From Nostoc sp. ATCC 43529 (GTDB taxonomy: Bacteria; Cyanobacteriota; Cyanobacteriia; Cyanobacteriales; Nostocaceae), in assembly GCA_003326205.1 (NCBI GenBank), contig LWTK01000045.1, positions 62,352 to 126,351 of the forward strand: 64,000 bases of DNA, given 5' to 3'. This document shows, piece after piece, positions 16,570-24,520 of this stretch (its first letter is position 1; each line of letters starts with the position of its first letter). Below the pieces are notes generated by a model. The model was not told where the DNA came from, ran no database searches, and saw only the letters and a list, made by a program, of their open reading frames with translations. The translations under genes and the position numbers were made by a program.

Positions 16570-18174
16570 ATGAATCTAGTGAATAAAACACAAAAGACAT
16601 TTGCACTGACAACACCCTTATATTATGTAAACGATGTCCCCCATATAGGCAGCGCTTATACAACGATCGCTGCTGATGTAGTGGCGAGATTTCAAAGATT
16701 GCTAGGGCATGAGGTACTATTAATTACGGGTACAGATGAGCATGGGCAAAAAATTCAGCGATCAGCAGAAAGTTTAGGCAAAGCCCCACAAGATTTTTGC
16801 GATCAAATTGTGCCTAGCTTCGTGAGTTTGTGGGAGTTACTCGATATTCAATATGATCGCTTTAGTCGGACTACAGCACCTCGTCATGGAGCGATCGTTA
16901 AAGAATTCTTTGAGCGAGTATGGCAATCTGGCGATATATATCAAGGACAACAACAAGGCTGGTACTGCGTATCTTGTGAAGAATTCAAAGAAGAACGAGA
17001 GCTTTTAGAAGGACACCGTTGCCCAATTCATACCAATAAAGAAGTCGAGTGGCGAGACGAAAAAAACTATTTTTTCCGCCTATCTAAATATCAAAATAAA
17101 CTCACAGAATTTTATCAATTAAAACCCGATTTTATTCAACCAGAAACTCGACGCAATGAAGTCCTAAGCTTTGTCAATCAAGGTCTGCAAGACTTTTCAA
17201 TTTCACGAGTCAATTTAGATTGGGGCTTTCCAGTACCAACCGATCCCCAGCACACCCTTTATGTTTGGTTTGATGCACTACTGGGTTATGTAACTGCATT
17301 ACTCGAACCAGATGCCGAACCAACTTTAGCCAATGCTTTAGAGAAATGGTGGCCAATTAATTTGCACTTAATTGGTAAAGATATTCTGCGCTTCCATGCA
17401 GTTTACTGGCCAGCAATGCTTTTATCAGCTGGTTTACCTTTGCCAGATCGGGTATTTGGACACGGCTTTTTAACCAAAGATGGTCAAAAAATGGGTAAAA
17501 GCCTGGGTAACACCCTCGATCCCGTAGAGCTAGTTAAACGCTATGGTAGTGATGCCGTTCGTTATTACTTCCTTAAGGAAATCGAATTTGGCAAAGATGG
17601 CGACTTTAATGAAATTAGGTTCATTAATTCTCTGAATGCAGATTTAGCAGATAAATTAGGTAATTTGCTCAATCGCACCCTGAGTATGGTCAAAAAATAC
17701 TGTGCTGAGAATAATGTACCACCAATCAGCAACGAAACAATCTCTGAGGAAAATCCGTTAAAAACAATTGGTTTACGTCTGGGGGGACAGGTAAAACAAG
17801 CATACGAACAACTAGCTTTCAGCCAAGCCTGCGAGTCCATCCTTTTACTGGTGCAAGCTAGTAATAAGTTTATTGATGAACAAGCTCCTTGGTCATTATA
17901 TAAACAGGGACAACAGCAGGAAGTCGAAAAAGTTCTGTATGCAGCTCTAGAATCAGTTAGACTAGCAGCTTACCTGCTATCTCCAATTATTCCGAACATC
18001 AGTAGCGATATTTATCAGCAGCTAGGCTTCGGAATCAACTTTAACGATCGAATACAAACTTCCTTTAATGCTCCTTTTGCTACCCATGCAACGTGGGGAG
18101 TACTATCTGGTAAACAACAGTTGGGTAAAGCCCAACCAATTTTTAAGCGCATAGAACCACCAAAAAACGATTAG
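16570..18174 (+). CDS. metG: Methionyl-tRNA synthetase
   Basis: Charges tRNA-Met with methionine. 534 residues from ATG 16570; an in-frame TTG at 16555 only adds five residues and is rejected. Class I signature motifs are present: HIGH-type PHIGS (~24-28) and KMSKS-type KMGKS (~306-310). A single zinc-knuckle-like segment (CVSCEEF… then …CPIH) lies near residues 135-157. The C-terminal tRNA-dimerisation domain of E. coli MetG is absent, as in other cyanobacterial enzymes. Upstream DNA is AT-rich and holds the promoter, which I could not place with confidence. Confidence 0.96.
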   Translation: MNLVNKTQKTFALTTPLYYVNDVPHIGSAYTTIAADVVARFQRLLGHEVLLITGTDEHGQKIQRSAESLGKAPQDFCDQIVPSFVSLWELLDIQYDRFSRTTAPRHGAIVKEFFERVWQSGDIYQGQQQGWYCVSCEEFKEERELLEGHRCPIHTNKEVEWRDEKNYFFRLSKYQNKLTEFYQLKPDFIQPETRRNEVLSFVNQGLQDFSISRVNLDWGFPVPTDPQHTLYVWFDALLGYVTALLEPDAEPTLANALEKWWPINLHLIGKDILRFHAVYWPAMLLSAGLPLPDRVFGHGFLTKDGQKMGKSLGNTLDPVELVKRYGSDAVRYYFLKEIEFGKDGDFNEIRFINSLNADLADKLGNLLNRTLSMVKKYCAENNVPPISNETISEENPLKTIGLRLGGQVKQAYEQLAFSQACESILLLVQASNKFIDEQAPWSLYKQGQQQEVEKVLYAALESVRLAAYLLSPIIPNISSDIYQQLGFGINFNDRIQTSFNAPFATHATWGVLSGKQQLGKAQPIFKRIEPPKND

Positions 18175-18227
18175 TCCATATCAAACTCTGATTTTGTTCA
18201 ATTTCTAATTCTCTGGTAAAAATTTAT

Positions 18228-18251
18228 CGGGGCTGAGCCTAATTAGCCCCG
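18228..18251 (+). terminator. GC-rich hairpin downstream of metG
   Basis: CGGGGCT and AGCCCCG are perfectly complementary around a 10-base loop, 54 bp after the metG stop. No T-run follows, so termination is possible but not certain. Confidence 0.35.
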
Positions 18252-18331
18252 GAACATTATCATAAACCGCTGTGACTAGAATGTAAAACTGGTTAATTTG
18301 TATCAAAAATAACAGGGATAAAAACTGAGGT

Positions 18332-18970
18332 ATGACAACAATGTTGAATAATTTAGAAAATGACTCGATATTTACACCAGAACAAGTTTTGGAGAATCGG
18401 GGTAGGGTCGCCATATTTATTGATGGCTCAAATCTATTTTACGCTGCATTACAATTAGGAATTGAAATCGATTACACAAAGTTATTGTGTCGATTAACTG
18501 GAGGTTCTCGGCTACTTCGTGCTTTTTTCTACACTGGTGTAGACCGGACAAACGAGAAGCAACAGGGATTTTTGCTGTGGATGCGTCGCAATGGCTATCG
18601 AGTAATTGCTAAGGATTTGGTGCAACTACCAGATGGCTCTAAAAAAGCCAACCTGGATGTAGAAATAGCAGTCGATATGATGGCGTTAGTCGATTCCTAT
18701 GATACCGCAGTTTTAGTTAGCGGTGATGGCGATTTGGCTTATGCAGTAAATTCCGTAAGCTATCGTGGTGTAAGGGTAGAGGTGGTGAGTTTGCGTTCCA
18801 TGACTAGTGACAGCTTAATTAATGTAAGCGATCGCTACATTGATTTAGAAGCCATCAAAGAGGATATTCAAAAAACCCCTCGTCAAAGCTATCCATATCG
18901 ACCATTATCGAGTATGGGATTTTTGGAAGACCCAAGAACGACCGATGGACACCTGGAAATCCAAGAATGA
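18332..18970 (+). CDS. NYN domain protein, LabA/DUF88 type
   Basis: 212 residues. The NYN (PIN-like) nuclease fold is shown by FIDGSNLFYA (Asp31), the NLDVEIAVDM segment and VSGDGDLAYAV, whose acidic residues form the metal site in this family. LabA of Synechococcus, a circadian output modulator, belongs here, but there are several paralogues per genome, so I give no symbol. ATG 18341 (MLNNLEN) is an alternative start. The stop overlaps the ATG of lptC by four bases (ATGA), implying translational coupling. Confidence 0.88.
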   Translation: MTTMLNNLENDSIFTPEQVLENRGRVAIFIDGSNLFYAALQLGIEIDYTKLLCRLTGGSRLLRAFFYTGVDRTNEKQQGFLLWMRRNGYRVIAKDLVQLPDGSKKANLDVEIAVDMMALVDSYDTAVLVSGDGDLAYAVNSVSYRGVRVEVVSLRSMTSDSLINVSDRYIDLEAIKEDIQKTPRQSYPYRPLSSMGFLEDPRTTDGHLEIQE

Positions 18971-20205
18971 AGTATCAGTTTAATCAAAAAACGAAAGAGG
19001 CAGAGGGGCACGAAACAGGAGGCAAAGGAAAGGAATTTTCCTTTTCTCCCAGTTTCCAACTCTCCTCTTTCTTTATTTTGCTTTTGACATTTTTTTTAGG
19101 ATTTGGATTAGTTAGCTGTGGGGGCAAATCCCCCACAGTTTCTCAAACAAATACTCCTGATTCATCTAACCAAGATAGTAAATTGACATTCTTTGATGTC
19201 ACCTTAGAACAAGCAGATGAAGTTGGACGACCGATTTGGAAAGTCCAAGCTAAACGAGCAAAATACACCAAAGAAAAACAAATTGGTCAGGCAGAAAATC
19301 CTTATGGAGAACTGTACCAAGATGGCAAAATTGTTTACCAAGTAAAAGCAGACATAGCAGACATCGAACAAGATGGAAAACAGCTATTTCTGAAAGGTAA
19401 AATATTTGCCACAGACCCTACCAATGGGGTTGTATTGCAAGGTAATGAGTTAGAATGGCGTCCCCAAGAAGGTTTGTTGATTGTCCGCAACCAGATCAAC
19501 GGCACTCATAAAAAACTACAAGCCGTGGCAAAAGAAGCGCGAGTGCAAACTCGCGAACAGCGCATAGAATTTTCGGGAGGAGTAATAGCAAAATCCGTCG
19601 ATCCCCAGTTACAAATGCGAACTGAGAAATTGAATTGGAATATTAAAGAAGAAAAATTAATTGCCGATCGCCCCATTGAAATTGACCGTTATAAAAATAA
19701 TAAAATTAGCGATCGCGGCAAAGGCAATGCTGCCGAAGTCAACTTAAAAACTAAAATAGCGATCGTCCAACAAAATGCCCAGCTAGATTTACTAGACCCA
19801 CCATTACAAATAGCTAGTAACTCTATGACCTGGAACATGAATACAGAAACCGTCACCACAAACACCCCCACCCGCATGTTCCAGCGTGTAGAAAATGTCA
19901 CCGTCACAGCCAATCAAGGCGAAATGAAAATCCCGCAAAAAACGGTTTATTTAACAGGTAACGTCAACGCCGTCGGTCAGCGTAGCCAGTCATTAAGATC
20001 TAATACATTAACTTGGTATTTAGACAATAAATTAGTTGAAGCTCAAGGAAACGTAGTTTATCGACAAATTGACCCACCGTTAAATTTTACCGGTGAAACA
20101 GCAGTTGGCAATTTGCAAACAGAAAATATTGTTGTCAAAGGTGGAAATTCTGGCGGTAGAGTAATAACAGAGATTATTCCCCAAGAAAGGGCGAATCGTC
20201 AGTAA
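18967..20205 (+). CDS. lptC: LPS-export protein LptC-like lipoprotein
   Basis: 412 residues. After a hydrophilic N-terminus a hydrophobic segment ends in a lipobox (GLVSC, Cys51), so the mature protein is probably a membrane-anchored periplasmic lipoprotein or a single-span protein. The rest is beta-rich with repeating LptC/LptA-like strands, seen twice (around residues 70-200 and 210-390), matching the long cyanobacterial LptC form. It would carry lipopolysaccharide from the LptBFG transporter to LptA/OstA. ATG at 18967 overlaps the upstream stop. The N-terminal ~25 residues are Lys/Glu/Gly-rich and could be partly repeat-derived. Confidence 0.82.
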   Translation: MKYQFNQKTKEAEGHETGGKGKEFSFSPSFQLSSFFILLLTFFLGFGLVSCGGKSPTVSQTNTPDSSNQDSKLTFFDVTLEQADEVGRPIWKVQAKRAKYTKEKQIGQAENPYGELYQDGKIVYQVKADIADIEQDGKQLFLKGKIFATDPTNGVVLQGNELEWRPQEGLLIVRNQINGTHKKLQAVAKEARVQTREQRIEFSGGVIAKSVDPQLQMRTEKLNWNIKEEKLIADRPIEIDRYKNNKISDRGKGNAAEVNLKTKIAIVQQNAQLDLLDPPLQIASNSMTWNMNTETVTTNTPTRMFQRVENVTVTANQGEMKIPQKTVYLTGNVNAVGQRSQSLRSNTLTWYLDNKLVEAQGNVVYRQIDPPLNFTGETAVGNLQTENIVVKGGNSGGRVITEIIPQERANRQ

Positions 20206-20360
20206 AGATAGGGGGGTGGGGAGTGAAGAGTTAGGAGTTAAGAGTTAGGAGTTAAGAGTTAGGAGTTATTCTCCTTGTCCCCTTCCCCCATCTCACCACT
20301 CCCCAATTTTCGGTCAACGACTAGGCTAGGATCTTAGTACTACAAGTCCTTTGATAACCC

Positions 20361-20762
20361 ATGAATGGCTCAAACCGATTAGGTAAAGAATCCTTGCCAA
20401 CATCCCAGCAAGCAGAACACTCTCATAATCACCATACAGATCGCGAACATGCAGACCATACTCATGAGCATGGAGAGTCTACTCATCCTCACGTCCATAG
20501 CGAAGAGTCATTACGGCGAATTGTCAATCGTCTGTCGCGGATAGAAGGACATATTCGTGGTATTAAAACAATGGTGCAACAAAATAGTCCTTGTCCTGAT
20601 GTTTTGTTACAAATTGCCGCAGTGCGGGGTGCATTAGATCGGGTTGCGCGAATTGTTCTAGATGAACATTTAAGCGAGTGTATTGCTAGAGCAGCAAAAG
20701 AAGGCAATATGGAAGTTGAAATTGAACAATTAAAAGCTGCTTTAGATCGGTTTTTGCCTTAA
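20361..20762 (+). CDS. CsoR/RcnR-family metal sensor, InrS-like
   Basis: 133 residues. The four-helix DUF156 core is clear: ESLRRIVNRLSRIEGHIRGIKTMV, then Cys78, His103 and Cys107 in the C-x24-H-x3-C spacing of CsoR and the nickel sensor InrS of Synechocystis. The N-terminus (residues 20-46) is extremely His-rich (HSHNHHTDREHADHTHEHGE), suggesting nickel or cobalt, possibly zinc, rather than copper. No efflux gene such as nrsD is adjacent, so its target is elsewhere. It binds DNA as a tetramer in apo form in known members. Confidence 0.88.
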   Translation: MNGSNRLGKESLPTSQQAEHSHNHHTDREHADHTHEHGESTHPHVHSEESLRRIVNRLSRIEGHIRGIKTMVQQNSPCPDVLLQIAAVRGALDRVARIVLDEHLSECIARAAKEGNMEVEIEQLKAALDRFLP

Positions 20763-20875
20763 ATCAGAATTTAGAATTCAGAATTCAGAAGTCAAAGAGG
20801 CTTTAGTCACTTCACCCAGTCCCCAGTCCCTTGCTATATGCCAAAATTAACACAAGTGTCTCACAGTCATAGCCG

Positions 20876-21892
20876 ATGGTTTGGGCAGTTCCAAAGCAGT
20901 TGCAGGGGGGTAAATATACCCTCGAAAGTGTATTAGGGCGGGGACGTTTTGGCATTACTTATCTCGCCAAGGATGAAAAGGGCGATCGCATTGTCGTCAA
21001 AACCCTGGACAATCAATTATTGAACCAACCAGACTTCAAAAGGTTGCAAGAAAGATTTGTCCAAGAAGCCTTCAAACTCGCTAAATGCAAACATCCCCAT
21101 ATCGTGCGCCTCTTAGAAGATCCCTTTCAAGAGGACGATTTGTGGTGCATAGCGATGGAGTACATCGACGGAATCGATCTCGCCCATCGCCAGAAGAATA
21201 TTTTGCCAGAAGCAGACGCCCTGCAATACATCCAACAAATCGGCGAAGCACTAACGGTAGTCCATCAAAATAACTTGGTGCATAGAGATGTCAAACCAGC
21301 CAATATTATGATTAGGGCTGGTTCAAAAGAAGCCGTGTTAATTGATTTTGGGCTAGCACGAGGAATTGACAGTAAAAAGCTGAGTGTCAGCAATTTAGAA
21401 ACAGAAGCCGAAGCAGGTTTTACACCCCCCGAACTGTATTCACACACAATTGAACTAGGGGCTTATACCGACATTTATTCACTTGCAGCCACACTTTACA
21501 ACTTATTGACAGGACAAATACCCACCAGCGCCAAAGAACGCCTGCAAAATCATACTCCATTGCCAGAACCAAAAGACTTAAATCCTAAAATTAGCGATAA
21601 CATCAATCGTAATATTCTTTGGGCAATGGATTTAGACCCCAAAAAACGCCCCAAATCGATTCAAGCTTGGCTAGATTCACTAGGATTAAAACCGGCACCT
21701 GTTGTCAATACAAATGAACCAGAACCAAGAAGAATTAATTACGAATTATGGCTTACAATAATAGGTTTAATTCTTGCAGTTATAGCAATATTCACAGGAA
21801 TTTTCCAACAAGATATTCGAGAAATCTTTATCAAACCATCGCCTTCACCCACAGAAAAATCAACACCAACCCCAACAAAACCGCCAAATTAA
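20876..21892 (+). CDS. Membrane-anchored Ser/Thr protein kinase
   Basis: 338 residues. A complete PknB-like kinase domain: glycine loop GRGRFGITY, Lys42 in VVKTLD, catalytic loop HRDVKPANIM (~137-146), DFGLARG, and the PELY activation-segment end. A transmembrane helix (LWLTIIGLILAVIAIFTGIF, ~residues 291-310) and a short Pro/Thr-rich tail follow, so no sensory domain is outside. It lies 72 bp before a second kinase gene on the same strand, and the pair probably forms one transcription unit. Targets unknown. Confidence 0.93.
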   Translation: MVWAVPKQLQGGKYTLESVLGRGRFGITYLAKDEKGDRIVVKTLDNQLLNQPDFKRLQERFVQEAFKLAKCKHPHIVRLLEDPFQEDDLWCIAMEYIDGIDLAHRQKNILPEADALQYIQQIGEALTVVHQNNLVHRDVKPANIMIRAGSKEAVLIDFGLARGIDSKKLSVSNLETEAEAGFTPPELYSHTIELGAYTDIYSLAATLYNLLTGQIPTSAKERLQNHTPLPEPKDLNPKISDNINRNILWAMDLDPKKRPKSIQAWLDSLGLKPAPVVNTNEPEPRRINYELWLTIIGLILAVIAIFTGIFQQDIREIFIKPSPSPTEKSTPTPTKPPN

Positions 21893-21964
21893 CTCCTATC
21901 TCTTTCTTCTCTCTGCGCCTCTGCGCCTCTGCGTGAGATCAAAAACTTCTAACTAATAACAATT

Positions 21965-23353
21965 ATGTACTGGAATAAAGGTCATCAACTACACAATGGT
22001 AAATACATCATTGAAGACGAATTAGGACAAGGCGCTTTCGGCATTACCTATAAAGCCGTACACAGCCGAATTAACCTACCAGTTGTTATAAAAACTCCTA
22101 ACATGCGCCTCAAAAGAGATAGACAATATCCCCGCTATGTAGAGAAATTTATCCAAGAAGCTGAATTATTAGGGCAACTTTGCCAAGCACCTCATCCAAA
22201 TATTGTACGGGTAATTGATTATTTTGAAGAAGGCGACAGCAACACACCCTGCTTAGTAATGGAGTTTATTGCTGGTGAAAATTTGTATGATTTAATTGAA
22301 GGCGAAGTAATAACACCACTACCAGAAATAGAAGCTATAAAATACATTTGCCAAATTGCTGATGCACTAGCAGCAATGCATCAAAATTCAATAGTGCATC
22401 GTGATATTCATCCTGGCAATATCATGTTGCGAGAGGGCAACCAACCAATTTTAATAGACTTTGGCTTAGCTGGAGATATTGCCCCAGCAACTTCTTTTTC
22501 TAGAACTTTTGGTAATAAAAATTTTGCTCCTTATGAGCAAATGATGGGCAGTAAAGATATAACAGTTGATATTTACGGTTTGGCGGCAACACTTTACTAT
22601 GTAGTAACAGGTGAATATCCTACAAGTTCGTGGGATCGCAAGTATCATCAAGCTGATTTAATTGAACCAAAGCAACACAACCCAAGTATTAGCGAAGAAT
22701 TAAATTTTGCAATTCTTGAGGGAATGAGGTTAGAAGCAAATGAACGTCCGCAATCGATGGAAGCATGGTTAAATCTATTAGTTAACCAAAAGACATCGAA
22801 TGTTGAAACAATGAAGTTAAAAGTAAATGAACGCCCAAAAACGCTCAAAGAATGGTTCATTTCCTTTTTTAACCAAACTACATCTGATGATTTGAGTTCA
22901 GAAGTAGGGATAGATTACACAAAACTACGCGACTACCTAGCAACAAGAAACTGGAAAGATGCTGACAATGAAACTTATCTAGTGATGATTCAAGCTGTAG
23001 ACCGCAAACAAGGTGATTGGATTAGAGACGAAGAATTCTTGAACTTTCCTTGCAAAGACCTCCGCACAATTGACCGCTTGTGGGTAAAATATAGCAATGG
23101 GCGTTTTGGCTTCAGCGTTCAGAAGGAAATTTACCTCAGCGTTGGTGGTAAGCTAGATGGTAAATATTACAAAAAAACCTGGGAAAAGTTTGGCGATCGC
23201 GTTGGATGGAGAATAAATAGTAACTGGATAAATTACAACGAAGTGACTTTTAATACCCTAGTCCTTGAGGGACACCTCCCCTATTATTTTGGTTATTTAG
23301 GTGGTGGCTGGGCGGCGGTTCTCTTACCTCGCATCGAGACTTGTAAAGTCTAA
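21965..23353 (+). CDS. Ser/Thr protein kinase fused to a GUN4 domain
   Basis: 462 residues. Kinase domain: GQGAFGITYK, Lys43 in VVIKTP, DFGLAGD, and a catalytic loop reading HRDIHPGNIM (~145-154), where the usual Lys after HRDx is His. A linker with a short internal repeat (NERPQSMEAWL / NERPKTLKEWF) leads to a C-terminal GUN4 domain (~residues 317-450; DYTKLRDYLATRNWKDAD, FPCKDLRTIDRLWVKYS, GRFGFSVQKEIY). GUN4 binds porphyrins and stimulates Mg-chelatase, so the kinase may sense tetrapyrroles; this is inference. Cytoplasmic; no membrane helix. Confidence 0.92.
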   Translation: MYWNKGHQLHNGKYIIEDELGQGAFGITYKAVHSRINLPVVIKTPNMRLKRDRQYPRYVEKFIQEAELLGQLCQAPHPNIVRVIDYFEEGDSNTPCLVMEFIAGENLYDLIEGEVITPLPEIEAIKYICQIADALAAMHQNSIVHRDIHPGNIMLREGNQPILIDFGLAGDIAPATSFSRTFGNKNFAPYEQMMGSKDITVDIYGLAATLYYVVTGEYPTSSWDRKYHQADLIEPKQHNPSISEELNFAILEGMRLEANERPQSMEAWLNLLVNQKTSNVETMKLKVNERPKTLKEWFISFFNQTTSDDLSSEVGIDYTKLRDYLATRNWKDADNETYLVMIQAVDRKQGDWIRDEEFLNFPCKDLRTIDRLWVKYSNGRFGFSVQKEIYLSVGGKLDGKYYKKTWEKFGDRVGWRINSNWINYNEVTFNTLVLEGHLPYYFGYLGGGWAAVLLPRIETCKV

Positions 23354-23412
23354 CATTTAAGGCTTTCACAAATTTGAAAGTATTAATTACAGCCTACTTT
23401 TTCAGGAATAAA

Positions 23413-23580
23413 TCAACATTTCAGAGATCCGATACCTGGCACTGAAGGCAGATAGCAATTAGCCTGAATAAATTTGTCTGCTACTTCATGCACTTCCGTA
23501 AGTTCACAAACTCTCTGCTTATCCCAAGGTAAACTCATTTGTCCAGAGGAAGACTTTTTCGGTTTCCGTTTAATCATCAT
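23413..23580 (-). CDS. Small unrecognised ORF, possibly a remnant
   Basis: 55 codons from ATG 23580 to TGA (MMIKRKPKKSSSGQMSLPW… ending …PSVPGIGSLKC). The same frame continues upstream without a start for ~20 more codons (…KPEKRNYWGSRLLAG), up to a TAA. The composition is protein-like, so this may be the 3' end of a decayed gene. It lies in the 329-bp gap between the GUN4 kinase and the antitoxin-like gene, which otherwise shows only a weak hairpin at ~23362-23379. Confidence 0.3.
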   Translation of the reverse strand: MMIKRKPKKSSSGQMSLPWDKQRVCELTEVHEVADKFIQANCYLPSVPGIGSLKC

Positions 23581-23682
23581 TCCTGCCAGCAAACGGCTAC
23601 CCCAATAATTCCGTTTCTCTGGTTTTGCCTGTGGTGCTTAAAACCATGATAATTAAACTAGGAAGTAATTTCAGTATTATTT

Positions 23683-24012
23683 GTGGAAACTGATAGCGCG
23701 GTCAACAATAACAATCAAATACTACCATTACCCCCAGACGCTAACAGAGAAGAGTTAGAAGGCGTTGTACAAGTGTTAGCCAACGTAACTAAGCTCCCTG
23801 TTGAAGTAGTTAAGCCACATTTGGATGCATTGCTTGAGCAGTTGATGAAATCAAAACAGGAGCAATCATTTTACAAAACTGCAACAGCTCTTGAGTGGAT
23901 AACAGCTTTTCGGGAATGGGCAGAGAGCCATAGGCGAGATACGCCCTTACTATCAGAGTATGCTTTAAGTCGCGCAGGAATATACGATGATGAGGAGTCC
24001 GAAGATATTTAA
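23683..24012 (+). CDS. Antitoxin-like protein next to a PIN toxin
   Basis: 109 residues with a GTG start. No clear DNA-binding motif. A Pro-rich N-terminus is followed by helices and an acidic end (YDDEESEDI). Its stop touches the GTG start of the PIN-domain gene, the normal arrangement of a toxin-antitoxin pair, which is the main reason for the call. Sequence family not recognised. Confidence 0.55.
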   Translation: METDSAVNNNNQILPLPPDANREELEGVVQVLANVTKLPVEVVKPHLDALLEQLMKSKQEQSFYKTATALEWITAFREWAESHRRDTPLLSEYALSRAGIYDDEESEDI

Positions 24013-24467
24013 GTGACTTATCTTGTCGATACTAACTTATTGCTACTAAGCGTACAGCCACACCACCCAATGTATGCAGATACACTGAATGCAATCTCAA
24101 CTTTACGAGTCGCAGAGTCAGAGCTTTTTATTACCTCGCAAAACTCTATGAGGTTTTGCGGAGTGCAACACGACCTGCCGAAAGGAACGGCTTAGGCTTA
24201 ACCATACCTGAAGCTAGAACGGAACTAGAGCATTTAGAAGGTTTGTTCTTGGTATTGCCAGATGTACCTGAGATTTATCCAGAGTGGAAGCGATTAATTT
24301 TACAGTATGGGGTAGTGGGGGTAAATGTCCACGATGCTAGGCTTGTAGCCTCAATGTTAGTCAACAGGCTAACCCATATCTTAACTTTCAACGTTAGGGA
24401 CTTTAACCGCTATGCTTCTGAAGTCACACCTGTGAACCCAACTAGCTTTACACCACTCCATCCGTAA
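24013..24467 (+). pseudogene. PIN-domain toxin (VapC-like), frameshifted
   Basis: The GTG-started frame reads MTYLVDTNLLLLSVQP… with the first PIN aspartate in VDTN, then breaks near 24140-24150 and stops at 24195. The rest continues in the frame one base back, from about 24145 to 24467 (LYEVLRSATRPAERNGLGLT… VGVNVHDARLVASML… THILTFNVRDFNRY), with the later PIN acidic residues in HDAR and NVRDF. A single deleted base in CAAAACTCTATGAG would explain it. The toxin is probably inactive unless this is a sequencing error or a programmed shift. Confidence 0.75.
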
Positions 24468-24520
24468 GAACTTCTCAACAGATTTCTGACTCCTGAATTT
24501 AAAATTATCTGACAATACGA

